Source: Sphingomonas azotifigens NBRC 15497 (GTDB lineage Bacteria; Pseudomonadota; Alphaproteobacteria; Sphingomonadales; Sphingomonadaceae). Taken from it: a stretch of 64,000 bases of DNA. Each line of letters starts with the position of its first letter. Position 1 is the first letter of the stretch. Location: NCBI RefSeq assembly GCF_002091475.1, contig NZ_BCTR01000033.1:23952-87951 (forward strand). Reading direction: 5' to 3'. The translations under genes and the position numbers were made by a program. This document shows, one piece after another, positions 54,101-61,501 of this stretch. Under the pieces are notes generated by a model. It was not told where the DNA came from, searched no databases, and saw only the letters and a list, made by a program, of their open reading frames with translations.

Positions 54101-54556
54101 TCAGGCGTCGCGCAGCGCGGCTTCGATGTCGGGCACCGGATGATCGGTCAGGTCCTTGGCGAGTTCGCCGCGCAGCCGATCGGTCACCGCCCCGTGATAA
54201 AGCTTGCGCAGTTCGCCGAGCGTCTTCGGCGGTGCCACGATGATCAGCGACTCGAAGCTGTTCCGCAGCGCCTCGTCCTTCAACATGCCGGCGACCTGAG
54301 CGGCGAATCGATCTTCCTCCAGTTGGTGGAAATCGGTCTCGCCCATCGTGCCGCCCGAGGACGCGAATTGGCCACCGCCGCGTGTGGACGCGGCTGCACC
54401 AGACGAATCGGTCTTCTGCTCGGACGTACTGGGATTCGGGTGCAGCTCTTTGCGGACCACCTCGAGGTTCAGATAGTCGGCATCGCCCTGGTTGCGCAGC
54501 ATCAGCAGCTTGCGGCCATCGGCGACCACCACCATCGCATCATGAGGAACCAGCAT
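54101..54556 (-). CDS. Host-attachment family protein
   Basis: 151-residue soluble protein of the host attachment family first noted in Agrobacterium, with an RNase-E/eRF1-like fold. MLVPHDAMVVVADGRKLLMLRNQGD at the start, a glycine/serine-rich middle (SSGAAASTRGGGQFASSGG), DFHQLEEDRFAAQVAGML and LIIVAPPKTLGELRKLYH are typical. AAGGAGAG precedes the ATG. The family name does not prove a role in attachment; its members are found in many free-living alphaproteobacteria. Confidence 0.85.
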   Translation of the reverse strand: MLVPHDAMVVVADGRKLLMLRNQGDADYLNLEVVRKELHPNPSTSEQKTDSSGAAASTRGGGQFASSGGTMGETDFHQLEEDRFAAQVAGMLKDEALRNSFESLIIVAPPKTLGELRKLYHGAVTDRLRGELAKDLTDHPVPDIEAALRDA

Positions 54557-54652
54557 CGCGCTCTCCTTGTCACTGTTCACTTGGGGAGCAACCAACGGAC
54601 GGATCGGCGGCAGGGTTGCGCGGGCCTCGGCCCCCGGCCATAGGCTAGCGCC

Positions 54653-55933
54653 ATGCACGACATCCGCTTCCTCCGCGAACATCCCGAAACCTTCGATCAG
54701 GGCCTGGCGAAGCGCGGCCTGGAGCCGCAGTCGGAGGCGCTGCTGGCGCTGGACGAGCGCCGCCGCGCGCTGGTGACCGAACTACAGGCCGGACAGGCGC
54801 GCCGCAACGAGGCCTCGAAGGCAATCGGCGCCGCCAAGGCGAAGAAGGACGAGGAGGCCGCCGCCGCACTGATGGCGGAGGTGACCATCCTCAAGGAACG
54901 GCTGCCGATGCTGGAGGCCGAGGAAAAGGCCGTCGGCGAGGAGCTGGAAGGCCGACTCGCGGCGCTGCCCAACCTGCCCTATCCCGATGTCGCGCAGGGC
55001 GCGGACGAGAACGACAATGTGTTCGTCCACGAACGCGGCACCCTGCCCGCCTTTGGCTTCGCGCCGAAGGAACACGACGCGATCGGCCCGGCGCTGGGGC
55101 TCGACTTCGAGACCGGCGCCGGCATGTCCGGCGCGCGCTTCACCTTTGTCCGTGGCCATGCCGCCCGCCTGCACCGCGCGCTGGGCCAGTTCATGCTCGA
55201 CACGCTGACCGGCAGCTATGGCTATGAAGAGTGCGTGCCGCCGCTGCTGGTGCGCGACGAAGCGCTGTTCGGCACGGGCCAGCTGCCCAAGTTCGCCGAG
55301 GACCTGTTCCAGACCACCGACGGCCGGTGGCTGATCCCCACCGCCGAGGTGAGCCTCACCAACGCGGTGCGCGAGAAGATCCTGAGCGAGGAGGAACTCC
55401 CGCTTCGCCTTACCGCGCTCACCGCCTGCTTCCGTTCCGAGGCTGGGGCGGCAGGCCGCGACACCCGCGGCTTCATCCGTCAGCACCAGTTCGAGAAGGT
55501 CGAGATGGTGTCGATCACCACCCCCGACCAGTCCGAAGCCGAGCATGAGCGGATGACCGGCGCCGCCGAAGCGGTGCTGACCAAGCTGGGCCTCGCCTTC
55601 CGCCGGATGAAGCTGTGCAGCGGCGACATGGGGTTCACTGCGGCGCGCACCTACGACCTCGAAGTGTGGCTGCCCGGCCAGGACCGCTATCGCGAGATCT
55701 CGTCCTGCTCGACCTGCGCCGACTTCCAGGCGCGCCGGATGAACGCGCGCTACCGCCCCGAGGGCGAGAAGGGCACGCGCTTCGTTCACACGCTCAACGG
55801 CTCGGGCCTGGCAGTGGGCCGCACGCTCGTCGCGGTGCTGGAGAATTATCAGCAGGAAGACGGATCGGTCGCCGTGCCGATGGTGCTGCAGCCCTATCTG
55901 GGCGGTCTCAACCGGCTCGAACCGCGCGGCTGA
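54653..55933 (+). CDS. serS: Seryl-tRNA synthetase
   Basis: 426-residue class II synthetase that charges tRNA-Ser and tRNA-Sec. The N-terminal coiled-coil arm spans about residues 30-100. The catalytic core shows motif 2 [49 protein letters not shown] and motif 3 [20 protein letters not shown]. Full length. It is followed by surE with a one-base overlap (TGATG), so the two are coupled. Confidence 0.97.
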   Translation: MHDIRFLREHPETFDQGLAKRGLEPQSEALLALDERRRALVTELQAGQARRNEASKAIGAAKAKKDEEAAAALMAEVTILKERLPMLEAEEKAVGEELEGRLAALPNLPYPDVAQGADENDNVFVHERGTLPAFGFAPKEHDAIGPALGLDFETGAGMSGARFTFVRGHAARLHRALGQFMLDTLTGSYGYEECVPPLLVRDEALFGTGQLPKFAEDLFQTTDGRWLIPTAEVSLTNAVREKILSEEELPLRLTALTACFRSEAGAAGRDTRGFIRQHQFEKVEMVSITTPDQSEAEHERMTGAAEAVLTKLGLAFRRMKLCSGDMGFTAARTYDLEVWLPGQDRYREISSCSTCADFQARRMNARYRPEGEKGTRFVHTLNGSGLAVGRTLVAVLENYQQEDGSVAVPMVLQPYLGGLNRLEPRG

Positions 55934-56700
55934 TGCGGATCCTGCTCACCAACGACGACGGCTATCATGCCCGCGGCCTGGGCGTGCTGGAACGGATCGC
56001 GCGGACGATCTCGGACGACATCACCGTCGTCGCGCCGGCGGAGGAGCAATCGGGAAAGGGCCGCTCGCTCACCCTCACCGAGCCGTTCCGCGTCCGCCGC
56101 CATGCCGACAACCGCTATGCGGTGAAGGGCACGCCGACCGACTGCGTGATGTTCGCGCTGGCCGAGGTGATGGCCGATGCCAAGCCGGACCTGATCCTCT
56201 CGGGGGTCAATCGCGGCGGCAATCTAGCCGAGGACGTCAGCTACTCGGGCACCGTCTCGGCGGCGATGGAAGGCGCGCTGGCGGGCATCCGCTCGATCGC
56301 GCTCAGCCAGCGCTATGCCCGCAGCGGCATGGGCGACGCGGTGCCGTTCGACACCGCCGAGGCCTGGGGCGAGCGCGTGCTGCGGCCGCTGCTCGACGTC
56401 GACATGGAGCCGCGAACGCTGGTCAACATCAACTTCCCGCCGATCGCGGCCGATGCGGTCCAGGGCATCAAGGTCGTCTCGCAGGGATTCCGCGACTATG
56501 GCCGCGTGGCGCTCGACAAGCGGCTCGATCCGCGCGGCTTCCCCTATTACTGGCTGGCGATGGGGCGCATGCCGCACCAGCCCGTGCCCGACACCGATCT
56601 CGACGCGATCGAGGCCGGCTTCGTCACGGTGACGCCGCTGCATCTCGACCTCACCCACCGCGAGTCGATGGACCGGCTGCGCGGCGCCTATGCGGGCTGA
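55933..56700 (+). CDS. surE: 5'/3'-nucleotidase SurE
   Basis: 255-residue metal-dependent phosphatase for nucleoside monophosphates. It begins [20 protein letters not shown] with the metal-binding NDDG, and has APAEEQSGKGRSLTL, GTPTDCVMFAL, SGVNRGGNLAEDVSYSGTVSAAMEG and VNINFPP. Length is normal. serS-surE order is common in alphaproteobacteria, often with pcm next, which is absent here; a DUF486 gene follows instead, 6 bp downstream. Confidence 0.95.
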   Translation: MRILLTNDDGYHARGLGVLERIARTISDDITVVAPAEEQSGKGRSLTLTEPFRVRRHADNRYAVKGTPTDCVMFALAEVMADAKPDLILSGVNRGGNLAEDVSYSGTVSAAMEGALAGIRSIALSQRYARSGMGDAVPFDTAEAWGERVLRPLLDVDMEPRTLVNINFPPIAADAVQGIKVVSQGFRDYGRVALDKRLDPRGFPYYWLAMGRMPHQPVPDTDLDAIEAGFVTVTPLHLDLTHRESMDRLRGAYAG

Positions 56701-56706
56701 ACGCCG

Positions 56707-57051
56707 ATGCTGGACCGCCTGCTGCCGATCGGGCTGCTGTTCGTCTCCAACCTGTTCATGACCTTCGCCTGGTACGGCCACCTCAAGTACAAGGGGGCGC
56801 CGCTGTTCCTGGTGATCGTGATCAGCTGGGGCATCGCCTTTGTCGAATATTGCTTTGCGGTGCCGGCCAACCGGCTGGGTAGCGCCGTCTATTCGGCCGC
56901 ACAGCTGAAGGGCATGCAGGAGGTGATCACCCTCACCGTCTTTGCCGGGTTCTCGGTGCTGTATCTCGGGCAGCGGATCACGCTGAACCATGTGATCGGC
57001 TTCGCGCTGATCGCGACCGGCGCCTTCTTCCTGTTCCGCACGCATCACTGA
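56707..57051 (+). CDS. DUF486 / DMT-like membrane protein
   Basis: 114 residues with four membrane spans (about 6-24, 32-50, 68-86 and 92-110). FMTFAWYGHLKYKGAPLFLVIVISWGIAFVEYCFAVPANRLG and LKGMQEVITLTVFAGFSVLYLGQ identify the DUF486 family, which resembles half-size drug/metabolite transporters. Substrate unknown. Follows surE by 6 bp, so cotranscription is likely. Confidence 0.9.
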   Translation: MLDRLLPIGLLFVSNLFMTFAWYGHLKYKGAPLFLVIVISWGIAFVEYCFAVPANRLGSAVYSAAQLKGMQEVITLTVFAGFSVLYLGQRITLNHVIGFALIATGAFFLFRTHH

Positions 57052-57095
57052 ACCGGGTGGAGGGGCGCGCGTTTCTCTTCGACAAGGAGAGCAGC

Positions 57096-57236
57096 ATGAA
57101 CCCCGAACCGACCCGCGACACGCCCGAAACCCAGCCCGGCACCGCACATCAGCCCGACGGCACCGACAGCTCGGCCGAGTGGAATGCCGGGATCGCCGAC
57201 GAGAACATGGTCCCGGATCAGGGCCCGGAGTACTGA
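57096..57236 (+). CDS. Small acidic hypothetical protein
   Basis: 46 residues, MNPEPTRDTPETQPGTAHQPDG… ending NMVPDQGPEY, hydrophilic, proline-rich, probably disordered. A good AAGGAGAG lies before the ATG and the frame fits the local codon bias. No family recognised. It follows the DUF486 gene by 44 bp. Confidence 0.6.
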   Translation: MNPEPTRDTPETQPGTAHQPDGTDSSAEWNAGIADENMVPDQGPEY

Positions 57237-57310
57237 TCTCTCGATCCTCCCCCGCCAGGGCACGGCGCACCCATAGCAAGCAGGGGCCAGCGGCATCTGA
57301 AAAAACCATC

Positions 57311-57405
57311 GTCATTCCCGCGAAGGCGGGAATCCATCGCTCTGTGCGTCGGAGGATAGAGCCGCGGCACCAGCGCCAATGGATCCCCGCCTTCGCGGGG
57401 ATGAC
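57311..57405. repeat. REP/BIME-like inverted hairpin repeat
   Basis: Two copies in opposite orientation of GTCAT(T/C)CCCGCGAAGGCGGG(A/G)ATCCAT, at 57311-57337 and (inverted) 57379-57405, each able to form a small hairpin around CGAAGGCG. Together they form a 95-bp palindromic unit between convergent transcripts. Such units are dispersed in many proteobacterial genomes; here it may also help end transcription from both sides. Confidence 0.8.
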
Positions 57406-57464
57406 GACGCCTTTCGGCTATATGCGATGGCCCTGCCTCTGGCGGGGGAAGGATCAAGCCAGCC

Positions 57465-58199
57465 TCACTGCAGCTCGAAGGTAACCACCAGCGCCTTCTC
57501 CACATGCGTGGCGCCGTCCGCCCGCTTGAGGCTGCGGAACATCGCCTGCGGCCCCTGGCTCATCGCCAGCTCGATCTTGTTCTGGACGGCCGGCGTGAGC
57601 GGACCATTGCCGGTCTCGCTGATGCGCACCACCCGCGCGACGCGCAGACCCATTTCCTTGGCGTAGATCTCGGCATCGGCGCGGGCGTTGCGCAGCGCCA
57701 TCGCCTTGACCTGTTTGTCGGCGGCATTGACCTCGACCATGTCCGGCTCGGCGCGCAGCGTGCCGATCTTGTAGTCGTTCACGAGCAGCTGGTCCCGCAC
57801 GGCATCCGCCTGCGCCGTCGTGCGGAAGGTCAGCAGCCGCGCCTGCGGATCGGTGAAGATCGGCGCGGCATCGCTGGCGCTGTCCGCGTCCTCGCTCTGC
57901 GTCTGTTCGATCTGGGCCTTGGTGAGGCTATCGACCGGCGCATCGCCGATCGCCGCTGCTGAAAGCCCCTGTGCCTTGAGCGTCTCCTCGATCTTGGCGA
58001 GCAACGCGGCGCTGTCGCGCTTCGCCTCCGCCTCGGTCTTGCCCTTGCCGATATAGCTGACCTCAAGGGTCACCTTGCCCGGCTTCACATCGACCCAGCC
58101 ATTGCCGACAATTTCCAACGTGACCGGGTGGCGCCCCTGCGCGCTCGCCACGCCGGGGGCGATCAGGGCCAGTGCTAGAATGAAGCTCTTGGTACGCAT
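57465..58199 (-). CDS. SIMPL-domain periplasmic protein
   Basis: 244-residue exported protein. Signal peptide MRTKSFILALALIAPGVASAQG, then a SIMPL (DUF541) domain: LEIVGNGWVDVKPGKVTLEVSYIGKGKTEAEAKRDSAALLAKIEETLKAQG, LLVNDYKIGTL, QVKAMALRNARADAEIYAKEMGLRVARVVRISETG and a C-terminal ALVVTFELQ. Function of the family is poorly known; members affect envelope and stress behaviour. Its Shine-Dalgarno GGAGGAG is inside a 12-bp stem (58204-58247). Confidence 0.9.
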   Translation of the reverse strand: MRTKSFILALALIAPGVASAQGRHPVTLEIVGNGWVDVKPGKVTLEVSYIGKGKTEAEAKRDSAALLAKIEETLKAQGLSAAAIGDAPVDSLTKAQIEQTQSEDADSASDAAPIFTDPQARLLTFRTTAQADAVRDQLLVNDYKIGTLRAEPDMVEVNAADKQVKAMALRNARADAEIYAKEMGLRVARVVRISETGNGPLTPAVQNKIELAMSQGPQAMFRSLKRADGATHVEKALVVTFELQ

Positions 58200-58203
58200 C
58201 TAC

Positions 58204-58247
58204 TTCTCCTCCGATTTGCGCACGTACCTGCACAGATCGGAGGAGAA
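58204..58247 (-). promoter_or_regulatory. Hairpin covering the SIMPL ribosome-binding site
   Basis: Perfect 12-bp inverted repeat TTCTCCTCCGAT (58204-58215) and ATCGGAGGAGAA (58236-58247) with a 20-nt loop. In the minus-strand mRNA the proximal arm ATCGGAGGAGAA contains the GGAGG site just before the SIMPL ATG. The upstream arm would pair with it and hide it. No T-run follows, so it is unlikely to be a simple terminator. Translational control is inferred. Confidence 0.6.
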
Positions 58248-58260
58248 AGTCTTGCAGAAG

Positions 58261-60087
58261 TTACCAGCCCTGCGGCTGGCCCTTGTTCTGTTCGTCCAGC
58301 CACTTCTTGAGCGGCGCGAAATATTCCATCATCGCCTTGCCCGAGATTTCGCGGCTGCCGGTGAAGGTCTGCAGCGCATCCGGCCACGGCTTGGAGGCGC
58401 CCATCTCGAGCATCTTGTTCAGCCGCGCGCCCACTTCCTTGTTGCCGTAGAAGCTGCAGCGATGCAGCGGACCCTTCCAGCCCGACTGGTCACACGCCGC
58501 CTTGTAGAACTGGAACTGGAGCAGCCGCGCGAGGAAGTAGCGCGTGTAGGGCACGCTACCCGCGACGTGATACTTGGCGCCCGCGTCGAACTTGGTCTCG
58601 TCGCGCGCCACCGGCGGCACGATGCCCTGATACTGGAGGCGCAGCTTGTTCCAGCCCGCCTCATACTGGTTGGCGGGGATCGTGCCGTCGAAGATCTGCC
58701 AGCGATATTTGTCGACCAGCAGGCCGAACGGAAGGAACGCCACCTTGTCCATCGCCTGACGGAGCAGCAGGCCGATATCCTTGTCGGCGCTCGGCACCTG
58801 GGCGCGGTCGAGCAGGCCGATCTGCACGAGATATTCGGGCGTGATCGACAGCGCGATGAAGTCGCCGATCGCCTCGTGGAAGCCGTCGTTCGCGCCGTTG
58901 CGGTAGAGCGCCGGCTGCGCCTGATAGGCGCGCTGATAATAATTATGACCGAGCTCGTGGTGGATCGTGACGAAATCGTCCGAATTCACCTTGATGCACA
59001 TCTTGATGCGGACGTCGTCCTTCTCGTCGATGTCCCAGGCCGAGGCGTGGCACAGCACTTCGCGGTCGGCTGGCTTCAGGAACAGCGAGCGCTCCCAGAA
59101 GGTGCCCGGCAGCGGCGCAAAGCCAAGCGAGGAGTAGAAGCCCTCGCCGGTCTGGACCATCTTCTTCCAGTCATACTGCTTCGTCTTGAGCAGGTCGCCC
59201 ACATCATAGCCGAGGTCGCCGGCGCCCTTGGGCGCGACCACGTCGTAGATATTGCCCCATTCCTGCGCCCACATGTTACCGAGCAGATCGGCGCGGATCG
59301 GACCGGTCTTGGCCTGCACTGCGTCGCCGTACTTCTCGTTCAGCTTGCGGCGGACATAGGTGTGGAGCGCGACGTAGAGCGGCTTCACTTCGTTCCACAA
59401 TTTGTCGGTCATCGCCGCGAATTCGGCCGGCGGCATGTCATAGCCCGAACGCCACAGCGCGCCGGTGTCGGCGAAACCCAGCTCCTTCGAGCCCTGGTTC
59501 GCGATGCCGACCAGCTTGGTATAGTCGGGGCGCATCGGCGCGCCGACAGCGTCGTTCCAGCTGACCCACATCTCCTTGAGTTCGTTCGGATCGCGGCTGG
59601 TGCCCATCGCGGCTTCGATGTCGCTGCCGTTGATCGGCTTGCCACCGCGGGTGCCCTTGCCCTTGGCATAGGCCGAGCCGAGCCTGGTCGAAATGTCGCT
59701 CAGCTGCTGGGCCGCGCCCGGCTTGGTCGGCGCGGGGAGCACCAAAGCGGCGCGGAGCATGGTGAGCTGGCGCTGCTGCTCGGGCGTGAGGCCCGGCGCC
59801 TTTTGCAGGCGCGCGGCGTCGAGCGCGAAGCGAACCGCCATCTCGGTGCCCTTGGCGCCATAATCGGCGGCGAGCGCATCGGTATCGTCGGTGATGTAGG
59901 TGGCGTTGACCCAAGCGACACGCTGCGCGGTTAGGTTGAACGCCGTCATCTCCTGCTGGGTACGGTCGAGGAACGCGGCAGCCTCGGACGCGGTCGGCGC
60001 GGCGGCGGGCGTCGTGCTGGTCTGCGACTGGGCGGGCGCGGCGAGCATCGCGGCGAGCGCCGCGAGCGAAAGGCCGGTACGGATCAT
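58261..60087 (-). CDS. M2-family peptidyl-dipeptidase (ACE-like)
   Basis: 608-residue zinc metallopeptidase related to angiotensin-converting enzyme. A signal peptide covers about residues 1-21. The zinc site HEXXH is His377-Glu378-Leu-Gly-His381, with third ligand Glu405 in HEAIGDF. KPADREVLCHASAWDI and the C-terminal half match bacterial M2 enzymes. Probably periplasmic, releasing dipeptides from peptide C-termini. It is upstream of the SIMPL gene, separated by the hairpin. Confidence 0.93.
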   Translation of the reverse strand: MIRTGLSLAALAAMLAAPAQSQTSTTPAAAPTASEAAAFLDRTQQEMTAFNLTAQRVAWVNATYITDDTDALAADYGAKGTEMAVRFALDAARLQKAPGLTPEQQRQLTMLRAALVLPAPTKPGAAQQLSDISTRLGSAYAKGKGTRGGKPINGSDIEAAMGTSRDPNELKEMWVSWNDAVGAPMRPDYTKLVGIANQGSKELGFADTGALWRSGYDMPPAEFAAMTDKLWNEVKPLYVALHTYVRRKLNEKYGDAVQAKTGPIRADLLGNMWAQEWGNIYDVVAPKGAGDLGYDVGDLLKTKQYDWKKMVQTGEGFYSSLGFAPLPGTFWERSLFLKPADREVLCHASAWDIDEKDDVRIKMCIKVNSDDFVTIHHELGHNYYQRAYQAQPALYRNGANDGFHEAIGDFIALSITPEYLVQIGLLDRAQVPSADKDIGLLLRQAMDKVAFLPFGLLVDKYRWQIFDGTIPANQYEAGWNKLRLQYQGIVPPVARDETKFDAGAKYHVAGSVPYTRYFLARLLQFQFYKAACDQSGWKGPLHRCSFYGNKEVGARLNKMLEMGASKPWPDALQTFTGSREISGKAMMEYFAPLKKWLDEQNKGQPQGW

Positions 60088-60145
60088 GATGCGAAGTCCC
60101 CGGAATCAAGAAAGGCGCGACCCTGCCGCGCCTTTCCCTCTCCCG

Positions 60146-60907
60146 TCAACCAGCGAGGAACTCGACCAGCGCGTCGCCGAGCTCCGGCCGGGTGACCGCG
60201 CTCATGTGATTGCCCGGAATTTCGATGAACAGGCCATAGGGCAGCAGGTCCGCCACGTCCTGGGCCGAGCCATTGTCGTAATCGTCGGCGCCCGAGATCA
60301 CCGCGGTCGGCTGCGCGATCGCCGCGATCTCGTCGCGCGGCGTGTCGACGAACGTGTCGAGGATGCGCAGCAGGGCCACCGGATCGCCCTTGGTGGTCTT
60401 GAGGAACGCCTCGGTCAGCCATTCGGAGCTGCCGCGCTGGAAGCTGCCGAGATTGGTGAGCACGCGGTGGAAATAGGCGCCGCGGCCCTTGGTCGCGACC
60501 AGCCCGTCCAGCCCCATGCCGGAGAGCACCACCTTGTCCGGCGTGGCGCCGTTGGCGAGCATCCGCACCACGGTGCGCGCGCCGAGCGAATAACCGCCCA
60601 GATCATAGTCGGTGAGGCCGAGATGCGCGATCAGCGCAAAATTGTCGCGCATCAGCACGTCGGGCGGATAGGCGGCGGGATCGTGCGGCTTGGCGCTGTG
60701 CCCGTGCGCGCGCAGATCGGGCAGGATCACCCGAAGGCCGCGCGCGGCGAGCTTTGCGGCATGGCCGTACTTGATCCAGTTGACCTCGGCGGAGGAGAAA
60801 TAGCCGTGGATCAGCACCACGGGCCGCCCCTCCCCCATCTCGGTCCAGGCGATCTCCTGGCCGTCGAAGCTGGCGAAGCGGTGCGTTTCAGTCGGGTAGT
60901 CGGCCAA
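60146..60907 (-). CDS. Alpha/beta hydrolase
   Basis: About 253-residue alpha/beta-hydrolase-fold enzyme. Oxyanion region VVLIHGYFSSAEVNW, LPDLRAHGHSAKP, nucleophile Ser in LGGYSLGARTVVRMLA, acid in SGADDYDNG, and His in IPGNHMSAVTRPEL. Substrate unknown. No ATG fits the domain start; I chose TTG 60907, overlapping the end of the GFA-family gene by 20 nt. A later internal ATG would cut into the core. Likely the second gene of a two-gene operon. Confidence 0.83.
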   Translation of the reverse strand: MADYPTETHRFASFDGQEIAWTEMGEGRPVVLIHGYFSSAEVNWIKYGHAAKLAARGLRVILPDLRAHGHSAKPHDPAAYPPDVLMRDNFALIAHLGLTDYDLGGYSLGARTVVRMLANGATPDKVVLSGMGLDGLVATKGRGAYFHRVLTNLGSFQRGSSEWLTEAFLKTTKGDPVALLRILDTFVDTPRDEIAAIAQPTAVISGADDYDNGSAQDVADLLPYGLFIEIPGNHMSAVTRPELGDALVEFLAG

Positions 60908-61331
60908 TGCTGTCCATCCATCGTTTGACGACGTTCGGGTTGTCCTCGGTGCGGTATCGGGGGAGCGCGGTCGTGTCGAGCCACTGTTCGTGCATGCTCT
61001 CCACGGCATAGTGGTGGCGCGGCTGAAAGCGGCGCGGCGCATCGAAGCTGCCGATCGTCAGGTCCATACTCTCGCCGTCGAGAAATTCGAAGGTCAGCGG
61101 CGTGCCGCATTCCCGGCAAAACCCGCGCTCGGCGATCGGTGACGAGCGATAGCGATCGGGCTGCCGCCCCCAGGTGACGTCCGCCTTCGCCACGCCCTTG
61201 AACGCAATCGAGACGCCGCCGGTCGCGCGCTGGCACATCCGGCAATGACAGAGATAGGCATCATCATTCTCGATCCGTACGCGATACCTGATACGGCCGC
61301 ACTGGCAGCCTCCCTCAACTAGCTCCGCCAT
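60888..61331 (-). CDS. GFA/CENP-V-family zinc protein
   Basis: 147-residue protein of the family that includes glutathione-dependent formaldehyde-activating enzyme. The full set of zinc cysteines is present: CQC near residues 9-11, CHCRMC and CRECG. Family function is often unproved; some bind glutathione and S-hydroxymethylglutathione. AAGGAGAG precedes the ATG. It overlaps the alpha/beta hydrolase gene. A palindromic operator candidate lies 25 bp upstream. Confidence 0.88.
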   Translation of the reverse strand: MAELVEGGCQCGRIRYRVRIENDDAYLCHCRMCQRATGGVSIAFKGVAKADVTWGRQPDRYRSSPIAERGFCRECGTPLTFEFLDGESMDLTIGSFDAPRRFQPRHHYAVESMHEQWLDTTALPRYRTEDNPNVVKRWMDSIGRLPD

Positions 61332-61355
61332 CCTGCTCTCCTTGCGGCAAATTTC

Positions 61356-61374
61356 TGAAAGCAAAGCGCTTTCA
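61356..61374. promoter_or_regulatory. LacI-type palindrome upstream of GFA gene
   Basis: TGAAAGC-AAAGC-GCTTTCA is a perfect 7-bp inverted repeat, and it includes the 10-bp palindrome AAAGCGCTTT. The central CG and flanking A/T runs resemble LacI-family operators. It lies between the GFA gene (minus) and the chemoreceptor gene (plus), 25 bp before the GFA start. Confidence 0.4.
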
Positions 61375-61501
61375 TTTGGCACCTGGTTGCCGATTGTAGC
61401 TTCGTCATGCCCGACGCCCGGCACCTGCAATCTATAATGAATACGGGAATTACCGCATTTACGCAGCGTCGCAGCTGCGTCGGCCATGTCACGGAACTTC
61501 A

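Noticed and set aside
61378..61391. Sigma-54-like TGGCAC…TTGC sequence before the Cache chemoreceptor
   Set aside because: The GG and GC elements are separated by 9 bases rather than the required 10, so it should not work as a sigma-54 promoter.
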